This document shows positions 17,335-25,367 of a stretch of DNA of 64,000 bases, in pieces. The notes under the pieces are model-generated. The model had not been told where the DNA came from and searched no databases. It worked only from the letters and a program-made list of their open reading frames with translations. The stretch's first letter is position 1; the number at the start of each line of letters is the position of its first letter. The position numbers and the translations under genes were made by a program. Origin of the DNA: VXYK01 sp965214565 (GTDB lineage Bacteria > Actinomycetota > Acidimicrobiia > Acidimicrobiales > Aldehydirespiratoraceae); the NCBI GenBank assembly GCA_965214565.1, contig OZ243951.1, forward strand, positions 1,116,001 through 1,180,000, given 5' to 3'.

Positions 17335-17977
17335 GGTTTAGTTGCGGCAACTGCTCAGAGCGGTTCATAGAGGACCATGACGAGTTCGACGGGCGTCTGG
17401 CTAGGCGTCTGGCGCATCGCTTGGTCACCGACGCGAAACAGATGCCGATCCGTGCGGTGGTGCGCCGTCATGGTGTGAGCTGGGCTGTGATCAACACGCT
17501 GGTGCGCCGCTGCTCGGGGCTCATCGCTGAGCATCGCCGCAAACAACGGTGCTCGGTGTTGTTGGTGGGTCAGACCTCGATGCGTAAACGGCACCGGTAT
17601 GTGACGGTGATCATCAACGGCGACACCGGCACACCCTGGCGATGGTCGAGCATCGTTCCAGCGCAGCACTCACACAGTTATTGATGTCACAACCCCACCG
17701 TTGGCGCCGCGGCTGAAAGTCGTCGTCCCCGACGGATCAGCTGCCTACAAGAACTCTGTACAGACCTGTCTGCCCCAAGCGCGTCATGTGCTGGACCGGT
17801 TCCACGTCATCAGATATCCAACGGACGGATCGAAGGCACCAACAACCTCCTCCAAGTCCTACGACGAACCGCCCACGGCTTCACCAACCCCACCAACTAC
17901 GCAGCCCGCGTACTGTTGATAACATGACCCACCAACCGAACCCAGCAACCCCAAAACCCACACATACGCGCAGGGCC

Positions 17978-18125
17978 GCAAATCTTCGGCGAATCGAACC
18001 ACTTCAGGAGTGATACCCGGGATTTCCGAAGCCACCAGAACGCAGGGACCGTCGTCGGCCAGATACACGTCGTGAGCGATGCCTCCGTGAGAGAACGGTT
18101 CGATACGGAAGTCAGCCAGAGCCAT
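17978..18125 (-). pseudogene. Truncated duplicate of the dienelactone hydrolase N-terminus
   Basis: Positions 17978-18124 match 8694-8840 almost base for base, encoding the first 48 or so residues (MALADFRIEPFSHGG...). The frame then runs into the old ISL3 element. On the other side homology to the original locus stops at 18124, where the AT-richer island begins. It is one of the retained pieces of an internally deleted duplicate of the 8.7-15.5 kb cluster. Confidence 0.85.
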
Positions 18126-18194
18126 GAAAAATGCAGCCTCGCCGCTATGGGTAACGGGGTCAATTCACCTTCACTTCGACCTATCGGGGCAGTC

Positions 18195-18920
18195 CTATTC
18201 GAAGACATCAGCAATGTCATTAAGTGTTTCAGGACTATTCCAAGTGGATCCAAGCAATTCAACATCTACAAAGGGATTCAGCGGTCGTGATCCACTACCA
18301 TGGAACCACACACCTTCTGGCAGAGGAACTACCAAACTCCGCTCTGTTGTATCTGGCCACACGATTCGACTGTTCGGAAAGTGCTGGTTAGCCGAACTGT
18401 CCTCGTCGAGCAGGACGATTACCTCGCCATTAGGAGCAGCGTTGAGCGCCTCATCGACAGCAATTGGTGGAACCAGTAGATCAAACGTCAGAGTCCTTCC
18501 GACGCGAGCCGAGTCACCGGCCTTGTATGAATCAGAGACGATAATGTCGAAGCGGAGGAAAGCGTAGAGGGTTTCGTCTTTGGTTGGTTCCTGACAGGAC
18601 TCAACCTCAATACCTTCCACTATCGCCTGTTCGATCTGCACAGCGCAGGGTGGTAGGTCTGAGGGAACGACCACTGATGGCCCGCGTCTAACCCCAATAA
18701 TCGAACCCTTGACAGCAATCGACGACTTATTTAGGAGCGTAGTTGGATCTCTTAGCTCAAATAACTGGACGGCCATGTTGCGGCGAATTACCGACACGAA
18801 CTCGTCAGCGGTCTCCGTGCCGTTGATTTGCTCTGTTGACTCAGACTCAGACGAACACCCGGTATTGATCGCGGCTATCACAACTACGACCAAGCAGGTG
18901 AGCCGGATACGATCACTCAT
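18195..18920 (-). CDS. Secreted lipoprotein of unknown function
   Basis: The 241-residue product has a signal sequence and lipobox (AINTGCSS, Cys about residue 22 from the ATG at 18920); an alternative start lies five codons upstream at 18935. After a Ser/Glu-rich spacer the mature part is hydrophilic and beta-rich with two further Cys. No family is recognised. Base composition is clearly lower in GC than its surroundings, as for the neighbouring protease. The two genes are co-directional, 15 to 30 bases apart, and probably arrived together. Confidence 0.7.
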   Translation of the reverse strand: MSDRIRLTCLVVVVIAAINTGCSSESESTEQINGTETADEFVSVIRRNMAVQLFELRDPTTLLNKSSIAVKGSIIGVRRGPSVVVPSDLPPCAVQIEQAIVEGIEVESCQEPTKDETLYAFLRFDIIVSDSYKAGDSARVGRTLTFDLLVPPIAVDEALNAAPNGEVIVLLDEDSSANQHFPNSRIVWPDTTERSLVVPLPEGVWFHGSGSRPLNPFVDVELLGSTWNSPETLNDIADVFE

Positions 18921-18950
18921 AGTCCACGCTCTCATAAAATAATCACCTCG

Positions 18951-19523
18951 CTAACTGATGTCAGTGTCAATGTGCCCAATATCGTGGGATTCATATCGTC
19001 TGTAGGACAGATCTGTGGAATCCTGTAAAGGAGTGTACATTGCATTAGCCGTAGATGTATCATGAGTTAGGCCCGTCGTATGTCCGACTTCGTGTAATGC
19101 AGCAATTCGAAGTGTATACCAATCGTTAGAAAATAAGTATTCTATCCAATCAATATCAATAATCACACGCCACCTATCACATTCATAACCATTACCGTGC
19201 AACGTACACGAAACGCTACCCGCGAGTCCATTGGAGTCTCCATCATACCACTTTATATCCGTCCAGCTTTTGCACGAGGAGTGCAGATAGTCAGTCATCC
19301 TCGTAGTGTCGTCAAGTGTTGACATAGCGTACCAACTTACGCCTGTGTCTTGAAATGAAGAGTCGTGACAATAACTATGCACTAGATCGTCCGCCTGCTT
19401 TCCGTTGCCCCCCGGGAAGGAATCAGCACCAGCAGGGACAGTTTCTCCCACCATGGGAAGTGTCAAGCCAACAACCAAGGTGGCAGCTAAAAGCAGCCGT
19501 GTCGTCTGCAAACTCGATGGCAT
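18951..19523 (-). CDS. Secreted matrixin-like zinc metalloprotease
   Basis: The 190-residue product has an N-terminal signal peptide (hydrophobic residues about 9-28, AGA cleavage region near 31-33) and the metzincin zinc signature HEVGHTTGLTHD (about 143-154). A following NAMYTP segment fits the Met-turn. This is the minimal catalytic core of the M10 (matrixin) family, exported and without a visible pro-domain cysteine switch or C-terminal domains. TTGGAGGGA precedes the ATG. One counted 60-base line in the gene (19021-19080) is 45% GC, well below the flanks, which suggests recent transfer. Confidence 0.8.
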   Translation of the reverse strand: MPSSLQTTRLLLAATLVVGLTLPMVGETVPAGADSFPGGNGKQADDLVHSYCHDSSFQDTGVSWYAMSTLDDTTRMTDYLHSSCKSWTDIKWYDGDSNGLAGSVSCTLHGNGYECDRWRVIIDIDWIEYLFSNDWYTLRIAALHEVGHTTGLTHDTSTANAMYTPLQDSTDLSYRRYESHDIGHIDTDIS

Positions 19524-19680
19524 TTAGGGTTCCCTCCAATAAATCTACCGTTCGAAATCTTGCACTACTAATATTGTCAATGAAAAACCCGTTTCTTCTC
19601 AAGATGTCTGAACATTCGACTGAAGTACAACGTCCTCAGCCTGATCTTCGACAATAGCACACTGACGCGCATGGGCGCGC

Positions 19681-20204
19681 CTCGGTCAGGAACTGCCCGG
19701 AATCCAATCGGTGCCCGCCAAGCGGCACCCTGGCCATGGCTGCCGCCTCCACCGTGAGCGCGGCCAAGTCCTCGGGCTCGAGGTTGTGGACGTGGGACTT
19801 TCCGTTGGCGCGGGCCAACGTCTGAAGCTCGAGGGTCAAAACCTGCAGATAGTTGGCCAAGCGACGACCAGCGAGTTCGGGATCAAGCCGACTCGCCAAC
19901 TCAGGTTCCTGCGTGGTGATCCCCGCCGGGTCGTTGCCTGCCTGGAAGTCCTCCCAGAAACCGGCCGCTGAGCCCAGGTCCCGATACTGCTCGTCGAGAG
20001 CGGGATCGTTGTCTCCGATGGCAATCAGCGCGGCCGGGCCGAGCGAGACCGCGTCGGCCCCCAACGCTATTGCCTTGGCAACATCGGCACCCGAGCGAAT
20101 CCCCCCAGCGGCGATCAGTTTCACCTCACGATGCACACCGAGTTCCTTGAGCGCCCGCACCAACTCTGGAACAGCGGCGATCGTGGGGATGCCGACATGC
20201 TCGA
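19681..20204 (-). pseudogene. Truncated duplicate of glxD (3' part)
   Basis: This stretch matches 8851-9373 closely and encodes roughly the last 160 codons of GlxD. One extra base near 19720 (CGCCAAGCGG against CGCTAGCGG in the original) shifts the frame before the normal C-terminus. The 5' part of the gene is missing. At 20204/20205 the sequence switches to the regulator gene, corresponding to loss of about 4.2 kb (9374-13577 of the original locus). Confidence 0.88.
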
Positions 20205-20228
20205 GGGCTGGACGAAGAACGCGATGCA

Positions 20229-20660
20229 GTGATCGTCCCAGCGGGGCAGGGGATGGAGATCATTCACGAAGGCGCCGGACCCGGCAGGGTGTACCAAGAC
20301 CTTGGATCACTACGAGGTCCGACCCGCGAGATCGAATCGCTGTACGTCACGATCACCGAACCCGACGAGGTTTTCCCGCTCTTCCAACACGCTGGCGTGG
20401 AGTTCATCTACATCCTCGAGGGCTGCGTCGAATACGGCTACGGCACCAAGCGGTACGTGCTCAACGCCGGCGACTCGATGCAGTTCCGAGGCGAGGTGAC
20501 ACATGGGCCCACCGCGCTGATCGAACTCCCACTCCGCTTCCTGTCCCTGAAAGTCACACATCCCCCCGACTCCAACTCCACCCCAACGCTTGAGTCCAAT
20601 CTCGACAACGCCCAACAGGCCCTCCACGCCCTGCAACTCACCGACGACCTCGGACTCTGA
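20229..20660 (+). pseudogene. Chimeric ORF: cupin half of the XRE regulator joined to the phosphotransferase tail
   Basis: Positions 20205-20573 match 13578-13946 and encode only the cupin sensor domain; the HTH is gone. After a short unmatched spacer the frame continues into about 18 codons matching the end of the phosphotransferase (NAQQALHALQL). The open frame is 143 codons. It was created by two deletions and lacks a DNA-binding domain, so it is most likely non-functional. If expressed, a free cupin could still compete for the regulator's ligand. Confidence 0.72.
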
Positions 20661-20681
20661 GAACGTCCAAGCGCTGGGGCT

Positions 20682-21053
20682 CTAGCGGAGGAGATTGTTG
20701 ACGGCGGTGAGCAGGGAGTCGTTGCGGGCGGGTTTGCGCAGGACTTCGTCGGCGCCTGCGGTGCTGGCGAGGCCGGTGGCGAACTCTGGGCTCTGGTGCA
20801 TGCCTCCCGCGGACAATGCCACGATCCCGGCACGCGGACAGGCCCAGCGCAGCGCCTTTATGTAGTCGATCGCGGTCATCGACGGCATCACTGCTTCGGT
20901 CACAACCACATCGGGGTTCTCCGAGGCCATGAGCTCCAGCGCAGCTTCGCAGCCGTCGGCTTCAACCACCTCGAGGTCGCCTTCCACAGTCAGCAGCCGC
21001 TTCAGCGCGTATCGCACCCCCGGGTCGTCGTCGGCCACCAGTACAGTTGCCAT
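20682..21053 (-). CDS. Stand-alone receiver-domain protein lacking the phospho-acceptor Asp
   Basis: The 123-residue product is a complete CheY-like receiver fold: acidic pocket VADDD (about 6-10), switch Ser in IVALSAGG and Lys in LRKPAR. At the phosphorylation site the usual D is E: NPDVVVTEAVMPSM, codon GAA. Glu at this position often mimics the phosphorylated state, so the domain may be locked on. There is no output domain. The gene follows the kinase-like gene by three bases and both are on the minus strand. Confidence 0.85.
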   Translation of the reverse strand: MATVLVADDDPGVRYALKRLLTVEGDLEVVEADGCEAALELMASENPDVVVTEAVMPSMTAIDYIKALRWACPRAGIVALSAGGMHQSPEFATGLASTAGADEVLRKPARNDSLLTAVNNLLR

Positions 21054-21056
21054 CGT

Positions 21057-22079
21057 TCAGAACTCCACGGCCGTGGCGAGCTCACGGCGGGGGATGAGCA
21101 CTTCGAACGTCGAACCCTCACCGTAGGTCGACTCGGCGGTAATCCTGCCGGACCATCCGTGAACCTGGTCATAGGCGATGCTGAGACCCAACCCAGCGCA
21201 TCCCTCAGCCGACTTGGTTGTGAAGAACGGATCAAAGACCTGTGCCAACACGTCTTCGGTCATCCCGATCCCCCGGTCGGTGACGGTGACACGGAAGTAG
21301 CTGCCGGTCGACACTCCCTGGGCGGATGCCGCGGTGTCGTCATCGAATGTTCTTGTCGAGAGTCCCACCGTGATCTCGCCGCCGCGCTTCACGGCCTCGG
21401 CCGCGTTCGTCAACAGACTCGTGAACACCGAGTCGAACTCGTCCCGGTTCACGGAGATCACCCCGTGATCGTCAGCAAAGCTCGTCGCTATCGTCACATC
21501 GTTTCCGAAAGACTCCTGGGCCTGGCCGATCACCCTGCTCAACCGTTGCGACGGAACGATCTCCTCCGGTTCACCGAACGTGCCGAGCGGGTCGGCCAGC
21601 GAACTCTCGAGGATCTTGCAGCCACGCTCCGCCGCCAACAGAATGCGACCCATATTCTCGGGCTGCGACTCACTCTGGTCGGTCTTGTCGACTTCCAGTT
21701 GCGCCAATGTGACGATCGGCTGCATCACGTTGTTGAGTTCTCGGATGAGCCCTCCGGAGAGTTGGCCCATCGCCGCCATCTTGTAGGCCTCACCGATCTG
21801 TTCCTCCATGGCTTGGCGTTCGTCTATCGCTTCTTTGAGTTGCCCGACCGTGTGCGCCAAGCGGTCGTTGAGGTGGGCCACCTCCAGCCAGCGCCGAATC
21901 GCGAACCAGGAGGTAACGATGGCGAGCGTGGGCACGGCCGCGAGGATCTCGACGAGTTGCCAGCCCTCGTGATCAGCCGTGAAGTCCGAGACTGTCTCGT
22001 ACAGATCGATGCTGACAAAGAAGAAGAAAATGACGATGCAGGCGGTCGCACCGATGATCATGTCTCTTCGAGGGTTCAT
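21057..22079 (-). CDS. Histidine kinase-like protein lacking the phospho-acceptor His
   Basis: The 340-residue protein has two transmembrane helices (about 8-25 and 43-61), a coiled-coil linker, a dimerisation segment and an HATPase domain. In the dimerisation segment the expected H is R: MGQLSGGLIRELNNVMQP, codon CGA; related NtrB-type kinases read GGIAHDFNN here. The ATP site is intact (LLTNAAEAV N box, DRGIGM, GLGLSIAYD). It can probably bind ATP but not autophosphorylate on the usual residue. It is directly upstream of the receiver gene, which has also lost its acceptor. Confidence 0.87.
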   Translation of the reverse strand: MNPRRDMIIGATACIVIFFFFVSIDLYETVSDFTADHEGWQLVEILAAVPTLAIVTSWFAIRRWLEVAHLNDRLAHTVGQLKEAIDERQAMEEQIGEAYKMAAMGQLSGGLIRELNNVMQPIVTLAQLEVDKTDQSESQPENMGRILLAAERGCKILESSLADPLGTFGEPEEIVPSQRLSRVIGQAQESFGNDVTIATSFADDHGVISVNRDEFDSVFTSLLTNAAEAVKRGGEITVGLSTRTFDDDTAASAQGVSTGSYFRVTVTDRGIGMTEDVLAQVFDPFFTTKSAEGCAGLGLSIAYDQVHGWSGRITAESTYGEGSTFEVLIPRRELATAVEF

Positions 22080-22197
22080 GCGACCTCCCGGTCTCTGGTT
22101 CTGCGTCTTGGCCGCGGGTCTCGGCGGTCAACGAAGGCGTATCAGCCGCCTCACATGCTAGAGCTTCGGAGCCATCGCGTCTCGAACTCCAGTCTGG

Positions 22198-23040
22198 TCA
22201 AGTCGAGGGGCAGGTGGCGATTACTTCGCCGCACATGTAGGCCCAGAAACCGGTGGGTTCGTTCTTCCAGCGGCTGAAAGCGTCTGAGATCTCCTGCAGT
22301 TCTGCTCGGGTGGAGAGCCCGTGGTTGACAGCGTGGCGGGCAAAGTCGCTGTCGATGACTCGCACCGTCCACATCCCACCCCACGCCGTACGCGCTTCGG
22401 GAGTCGCATGCGTGACCGAGTCGGTGGTGGCTTCAGGGTCGACGAACCCGGCCTCGGTCACCCACGACAACAGATGCCGCCCCGCGTTCGGTTCGCCACC
22501 GTTGGCCCTCGACACCAGGTGATAGAGCTCCCGCCAACGAACGATCGCCTCGGCCACCGGGGCGTGGACCATCGTCTCGTAGTCGGAGTCTCGAAGTGCC
22601 ACTACCCCTCCGGGTTTCAGGATTCGGCGGACTTCCCGCAGCGCCGCGACGGGTTCCGCTAGATGCTGGAACACCTGATGGGCGTACACCACGTCGAAGC
22701 TGTCGCCGGCGAACGGCAGGTCGTAGGCCGAACCGACCTCGAAATCGGCATTCTCGATCCCGCAGTCCACAGCGTGGTCCCGCGCAGCATCGACCATCTC
22801 CGCGGATGCGTCCAGTCCAACCACCCGGCCGACGCGGCGAGCCAGACCGGCAGTGATCGTGCCCGGCCCGCATCCAAGATCCAGCAGCACCGATTCCGGT
22901 CCGAGGCGAGGCAGCAGAAAGCCCGCGCAGGTCTCCGCGGTGCGCCTGCTGTAGGAGCCCACGATCACCTCGTGGTACCCGTGCATGTAGCGCTCAACGC
23001 CGGCTTGCCCGCTCTGTGGGGATGTCGGCATCTCAGTCAA
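22198..23040 (-). CDS. Class I SAM-dependent methyltransferase
   Basis: The 280-residue product has motif I LLDLGCGPGTITAGLA (about 52-67), motif II GLDASAEMVD and motif IV-like FDVVYAHQVFQHL, typical of UbiE/type-11 methyltransferases. The C-terminal region after about residue 185 is longer than the minimal fold. No substrate can be assigned. It is followed by the enoyl-CoA hydratase gene on the same strand, nine bases upstream in the direction of transcription. Confidence 0.83.
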   Translation of the reverse strand: MTEMPTSPQSGQAGVERYMHGYHEVIVGSYSRRTAETCAGFLLPRLGPESVLLDLGCGPGTITAGLARRVGRVVGLDASAEMVDAARDHAVDCGIENADFEVGSAYDLPFAGDSFDVVYAHQVFQHLAEPVAALREVRRILKPGGVVALRDSDYETMVHAPVAEAIVRWRELYHLVSRANGGEPNAGRHLLSWVTEAGFVDPEATTDSVTHATPEARTAWGGMWTVRVIDSDFARHAVNHGLSTRAELQEISDAFSRWKNEPTGFWAYMCGEVIATCPST

Positions 23041-23049
23041 GGTCGTGGC

Positions 23050-23838
23050 CTAGGAACCGTTGAAGTTGGGACGGCGCTTCTCCACGAACGCCGCTATCCC
23101 TTCTCGGCCGTCGTTGGTTGCCGCCGCGCCCGTGATCATCACGCCCTCAATCTCGCCGGCCTCTTCAAGAGACCGCTCGTAGCCCTCGTAGATGATGCGC
23201 TTGGCGTTGCCGATCGCGTACGGAGCACCCTCCGCCAGCTGTCGGGCGAGCTGCTCGGTGGCCTCGTCGACCTCATCATCAGGCACAACCCGGTTCACCA
23301 AGCCCCAGGATTCGGCTTCGGCTGCGGACAGCGTGCGGTTGGTGAGCGTCAGATCCAGCATCCGACGTACACCGATGTGACGGGCGATGAAGTAGCTGGA
23401 AGTGCCGTCGGGCGTCATGCCCGCCCGGGTGTAGGCCATCGTGTACTTGGCCGACTCGCCGGAAACGACCAGGTCGAACGCCCCGACCAGCGAGAGCCCC
23501 GCTCCGCCCACACCACCACGGACCCCCGCCACAAACGGTTTGGGTATGCGGTTCATCTTGTAGATGGCGGTGTGGAAGTCCGCGAGCAGGTCGGAGACGT
23601 GTTTGGGAAGGTCAGCGCCCTTGGAATGGAACTCTTTGAGATCGCCTCCTGCGCTGAACAGCTTGCCCTCCGCAGTCACCGACACGGCACGCACCTCGTC
23701 GTCCCACTCGACCTCAAGCATCACCGCCCTGAGATCCGTAGCGAAGGCCCGGTTGACGACATTGGCGGCCTCACCTTGGGTGAACCGCACATGCGCTACC
23801 TTGTCGCGTACCTTGTAGTCGATGGTGGACAAATCCAT
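23050..23838 (-). CDS. Enoyl-CoA hydratase/isomerase-family protein
   Basis: The 262-residue crotonase-fold protein has the CoA/oxyanion-hole segments FSAGGDLKEF (about 62-71) and GVRGGVGGAGLSL (about 108-120). The active-site loop reads AGMTPDGTSSYFIARHIG, with an Asp where PaaG-type enzymes often have an acidic residue. The specific substrate is unknown; members act in fatty-acid or aromatic-acid beta-oxidation. Length is normal for the family. It precedes the methyltransferase gene and follows pyrE, all on the minus strand. Confidence 0.83.
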   Translation of the reverse strand: MDLSTIDYKVRDKVAHVRFTQGEAANVVNRAFATDLRAVMLEVEWDDEVRAVSVTAEGKLFSAGGDLKEFHSKGADLPKHVSDLLADFHTAIYKMNRIPKPFVAGVRGGVGGAGLSLVGAFDLVVSGESAKYTMAYTRAGMTPDGTSSYFIARHIGVRRMLDLTLTNRTLSAAEAESWGLVNRVVPDDEVDEATEQLARQLAEGAPYAIGNAKRIIYEGYERSLEEAGEIEGVMITGAAATNDGREGIAAFVEKRRPNFNGS

Positions 23839-23861
23839 ACTTCCTCCTCAGCCGTTCCGGA

Positions 23862-24482
23862 TCATCCGCCGACGGGGTCGATTTCCAGGGACTTGTAGGT
23901 GGTCATGGGGAAATAGGCGCAGCCGAGCGCCTCGAACTTGGGGCGGGCCTGTTCACCACGGTCCACGAGCGTGACAGCCGCCACTATTTCGGCACCGGTC
24001 CCGGAGACGATGTCGTACGCCTGGAAGATCGACCCCCCGGTCGTCACCGCGTCATCCACCAACAACACCTTGTCGCCAGGACCGATCCGTGCTCCCTCAA
24101 TCTGACGGCGGGTGCCGCGTCCTTTCGGGGCCTTGCGCACAATGAACCACCTGCACTGCGCCACCGAGGCGATCCCGACCGAGAGAGCGTCGGCTCCGAG
24201 CGTCAGGCCGCCCACAGCGTCGAACTGGTGGCCCGCGCCAGAGACCGTCTCGACAATCGCCTCTGCGGCGATGCGAAGATCGCTCCACTCGGCTAGCGCC
24301 TCCTTGCCGTCGACGAAATCCGACGACATTTGGCCCGAGGCGAGCTGGATGGGTTCATCGAGCCGACGAAGTCCTTTCGTTCGGATTATCTCAAGAAGCT
24401 GTTGTCCCAGATCCTGTTGATGAGGTGTTGAGGTCAAGTCTGACTCCCCGCTTGGTGGCCCAACCAGACTAGGTCGCTGCAC
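23862..24482 (-). CDS. pyrE: Orotate phosphoribosyltransferase
   Basis: The 206-residue product carries the PRPP-binding signature VLLVDDAVTTGGS (about 140-152) and the upstream FIVRKAPKGRGTRRQIEG loop that contacts PRPP, as in OPRT. It converts orotate and PRPP to OMP in pyrimidine synthesis. The GTG at 24482 gives an N-terminal extension of 20 or so polar residues before the conserved helix (LGQQLLEIIRTKGL), so a later start is possible. The 60-base gap to the peptide precursor on the plus strand contains that gene's promoter. Confidence 0.85.
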   Translation of the reverse strand: MQRPSLVGPPSGESDLTSTPHQQDLGQQLLEIIRTKGLRRLDEPIQLASGQMSSDFVDGKEALAEWSDLRIAAEAIVETVSGAGHQFDAVGGLTLGADALSVGIASVAQCRWFIVRKAPKGRGTRRQIEGARIGPGDKVLLVDDAVTTGGSIFQAYDIVSGTGAEIVAAVTLVDRGEQARPKFEALGCAYFPMTTYKSLEIDPVGG

Positions 24483-24495
24483 TAGTGGTTACTGC

Positions 24496-24524
24496 TTGAC
24501 CGGTGGGTTACACCGCGGTAGCAT
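24496..24524 (+). promoter_or_regulatory. Promoter of the peptide-export operon
   Basis: TTGACC (24496-24501) and TAGCAT (24519-24524) are separated by 17 bases, a near-consensus sigma-70-type arrangement. They lie 26 bases upstream of the precursor ATG at 24550. Confidence 0.5.
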
Positions 24525-24549
24525 CGCCGGTCGAGAAGAAAGGCTTACC

Positions 24550-24708
24550 ATGAAAGACCAAACAAGCGTCAAGGGGCTCAACGTCGAGCAGGACAACGAC
24601 AGCGAACTGTCGCCCGAGGAGTTGGACCTAGTAAGCGGAGGCAGCGGCTCAGGCAAGCGCAATGCCTTCAACTCGAGCCAGCAATCGTGGCAAGCCACGA
24701 TCGACTGA
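24550..24708 (+). CDS. Double-glycine leader peptide precursor
   Basis: The 52-residue peptide has an acidic leader ending in ELSPEELDLVSGG (residues 19-31), the classic recognition and cleavage motif for C39-peptidase ABC exporters. The 21-residue core is rich in Ser, Gln, Asn and Gly with one Trp and one Phe and has no Cys, so it is not a lanthipeptide. No modifying enzyme is encoded in the operon. GAAGAAAGG precedes the ATG. Three export genes follow on the same strand, so the product is probably a secreted bacteriocin or signalling peptide. It may be unmodified, or modified by enzymes elsewhere. Confidence 0.78.
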   Translation: MKDQTSVKGLNVEQDNDSELSPEELDLVSGGSGSGKRNAFNSSQQSWQATID

Positions 24709-24817
24709 CACGAACCCGGAGTCGCAGGCTCAGCAACACTGAGGTCTGCTCATTGCTGTCCAGTTGCTCTGCGACGGATGGGGATTTGTTTTCGCTGCCC
24801 TGATTCTCGCCCGGTTC

Positions 24818-24846
24818 GTAACCACTAGCAGCGCGAGGGTGGTTAC
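24818..24846 (+). promoter_or_regulatory. Hairpin over the HlyD-gene ribosome binding site
   Basis: Arms GTAACCAC (24818-24825) and GTGGTTAC (24839-24846) form a perfect eight-pair stem with a 13-base loop. The GAGGGTGG that would serve as ribosome binding site for the ATG at 24849 lies in the loop and right arm. Folding would hide it. This could keep transporter expression low relative to the precursor or act as a weak attenuator. Confidence 0.5.
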
Positions 24847-24848
24847 AG

Positions 24849-25361
24849 ATGCCTGAGCCTCGGAGGCTGTTCCGTGATGAAGCATTTGTTCGCCGCGGGC
24901 GGACTGAGCCGATCGACGGTCTGCTGCGGATCAGCGCTCCGCACGAGTGGCTCTTTTTTGCTCTGCTCGGTTGCGCGGTGATCGGCCTGCTGGCTTGGTC
25001 CGTCTTCGGCAGAGTTGAACGCGGCCTCACGACCGCTTGCGCCATCGTCTCAGCAGCCGACGACATTCAAGCTGCGACGCGACTGCCATCAGAGGACGCT
25101 CGTCGCGTCACGGTCGGGATGTCCGCCCGCGTCAGCTTCCCGGGCACTTCCGGAGCGCTGGACGGCCAGGTCTCAGAGGTCGCACACTCCGGGGACCGAT
25201 CAGGCAGCAGCCGATCGCTGGTCGTCGTGCAGCTGTCGGAGCCGCCGTCGACCTCGCCGAGCGAGGGCGATGCCTGCAACCTGCGCATCGTCACCGGCCG
25301 AGAGCCGCCGATACGCCTGATCGTCGCCGCTGCTGCCGTCTCGCCGGCCAACCTGGGGTAG
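24849..25361 (+). CDS. Short HlyD-like membrane fusion protein
   Basis: The 170-residue protein has a single transmembrane helix (about 34-54) after a basic N-terminus, then a beta-rich domain with GMSARVSFPG and DACNLRIVTGREPP motifs resembling the lipoyl/barrel parts of HlyD adaptors. It lacks the long coiled coil; HlyD partners of NHLM-type exporters are usually about 400 residues, so this is a minimal version. In an actinobacterium without a classical outer membrane a long adaptor is not required. The peptidase-ABC gene starts six bases after its stop. Confidence 0.68.
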   Translation: MPEPRRLFRDEAFVRRGRTEPIDGLLRISAPHEWLFFALLGCAVIGLLAWSVFGRVERGLTTACAIVSAADDIQAATRLPSEDARRVTVGMSARVSFPGTSGALDGQVSEVAHSGDRSGSSRSLVVVQLSEPPSTSPSEGDACNLRIVTGREPPIRLIVAAAAVSPANLG

Positions 25362-25367
25362 CGCGCT

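Larger units (their letters stand above)
15692..17927 (+). pseudogene. ISL3-family transposase, split by an IS and frameshifted
   Basis: The 5' part (ATG 15692 to 15919) encodes the zinc-binding N-terminus (RCPGCGFKCHKVH). Removing the inserted IS and one copy of its target duplication restores the frame directly into CGNCSERF and DAKQMPIRAVVRRHGVSW from 17343. The frame is lost again at about 17630-17700. Further pieces (CLPQARHVLDRFHVI at about 17770, GRIEGTNNLLQVLRRTAHG near 17826) are the conserved middle and C-terminus of the family in other frames, with sequence between them deleted. Confidence 0.75.
15631..17977 (+). mobile_element. Older ISL3-family element, decayed and interrupted
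   Basis: A second, distinct ISL3-type element carries a transposase split by the insertion at 15920-17334. Candidate termini are GGCCCTGC at 15631-15638 and its complement GCAGGGCC at 17970-17977. The repeat is only eight bases and no target duplication is visible, so the ends are tentative. The right end abuts the truncated copy of the dienelactone hydrolase gene, which suggests a one-ended deletion or recombination event. Confidence 0.55.
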
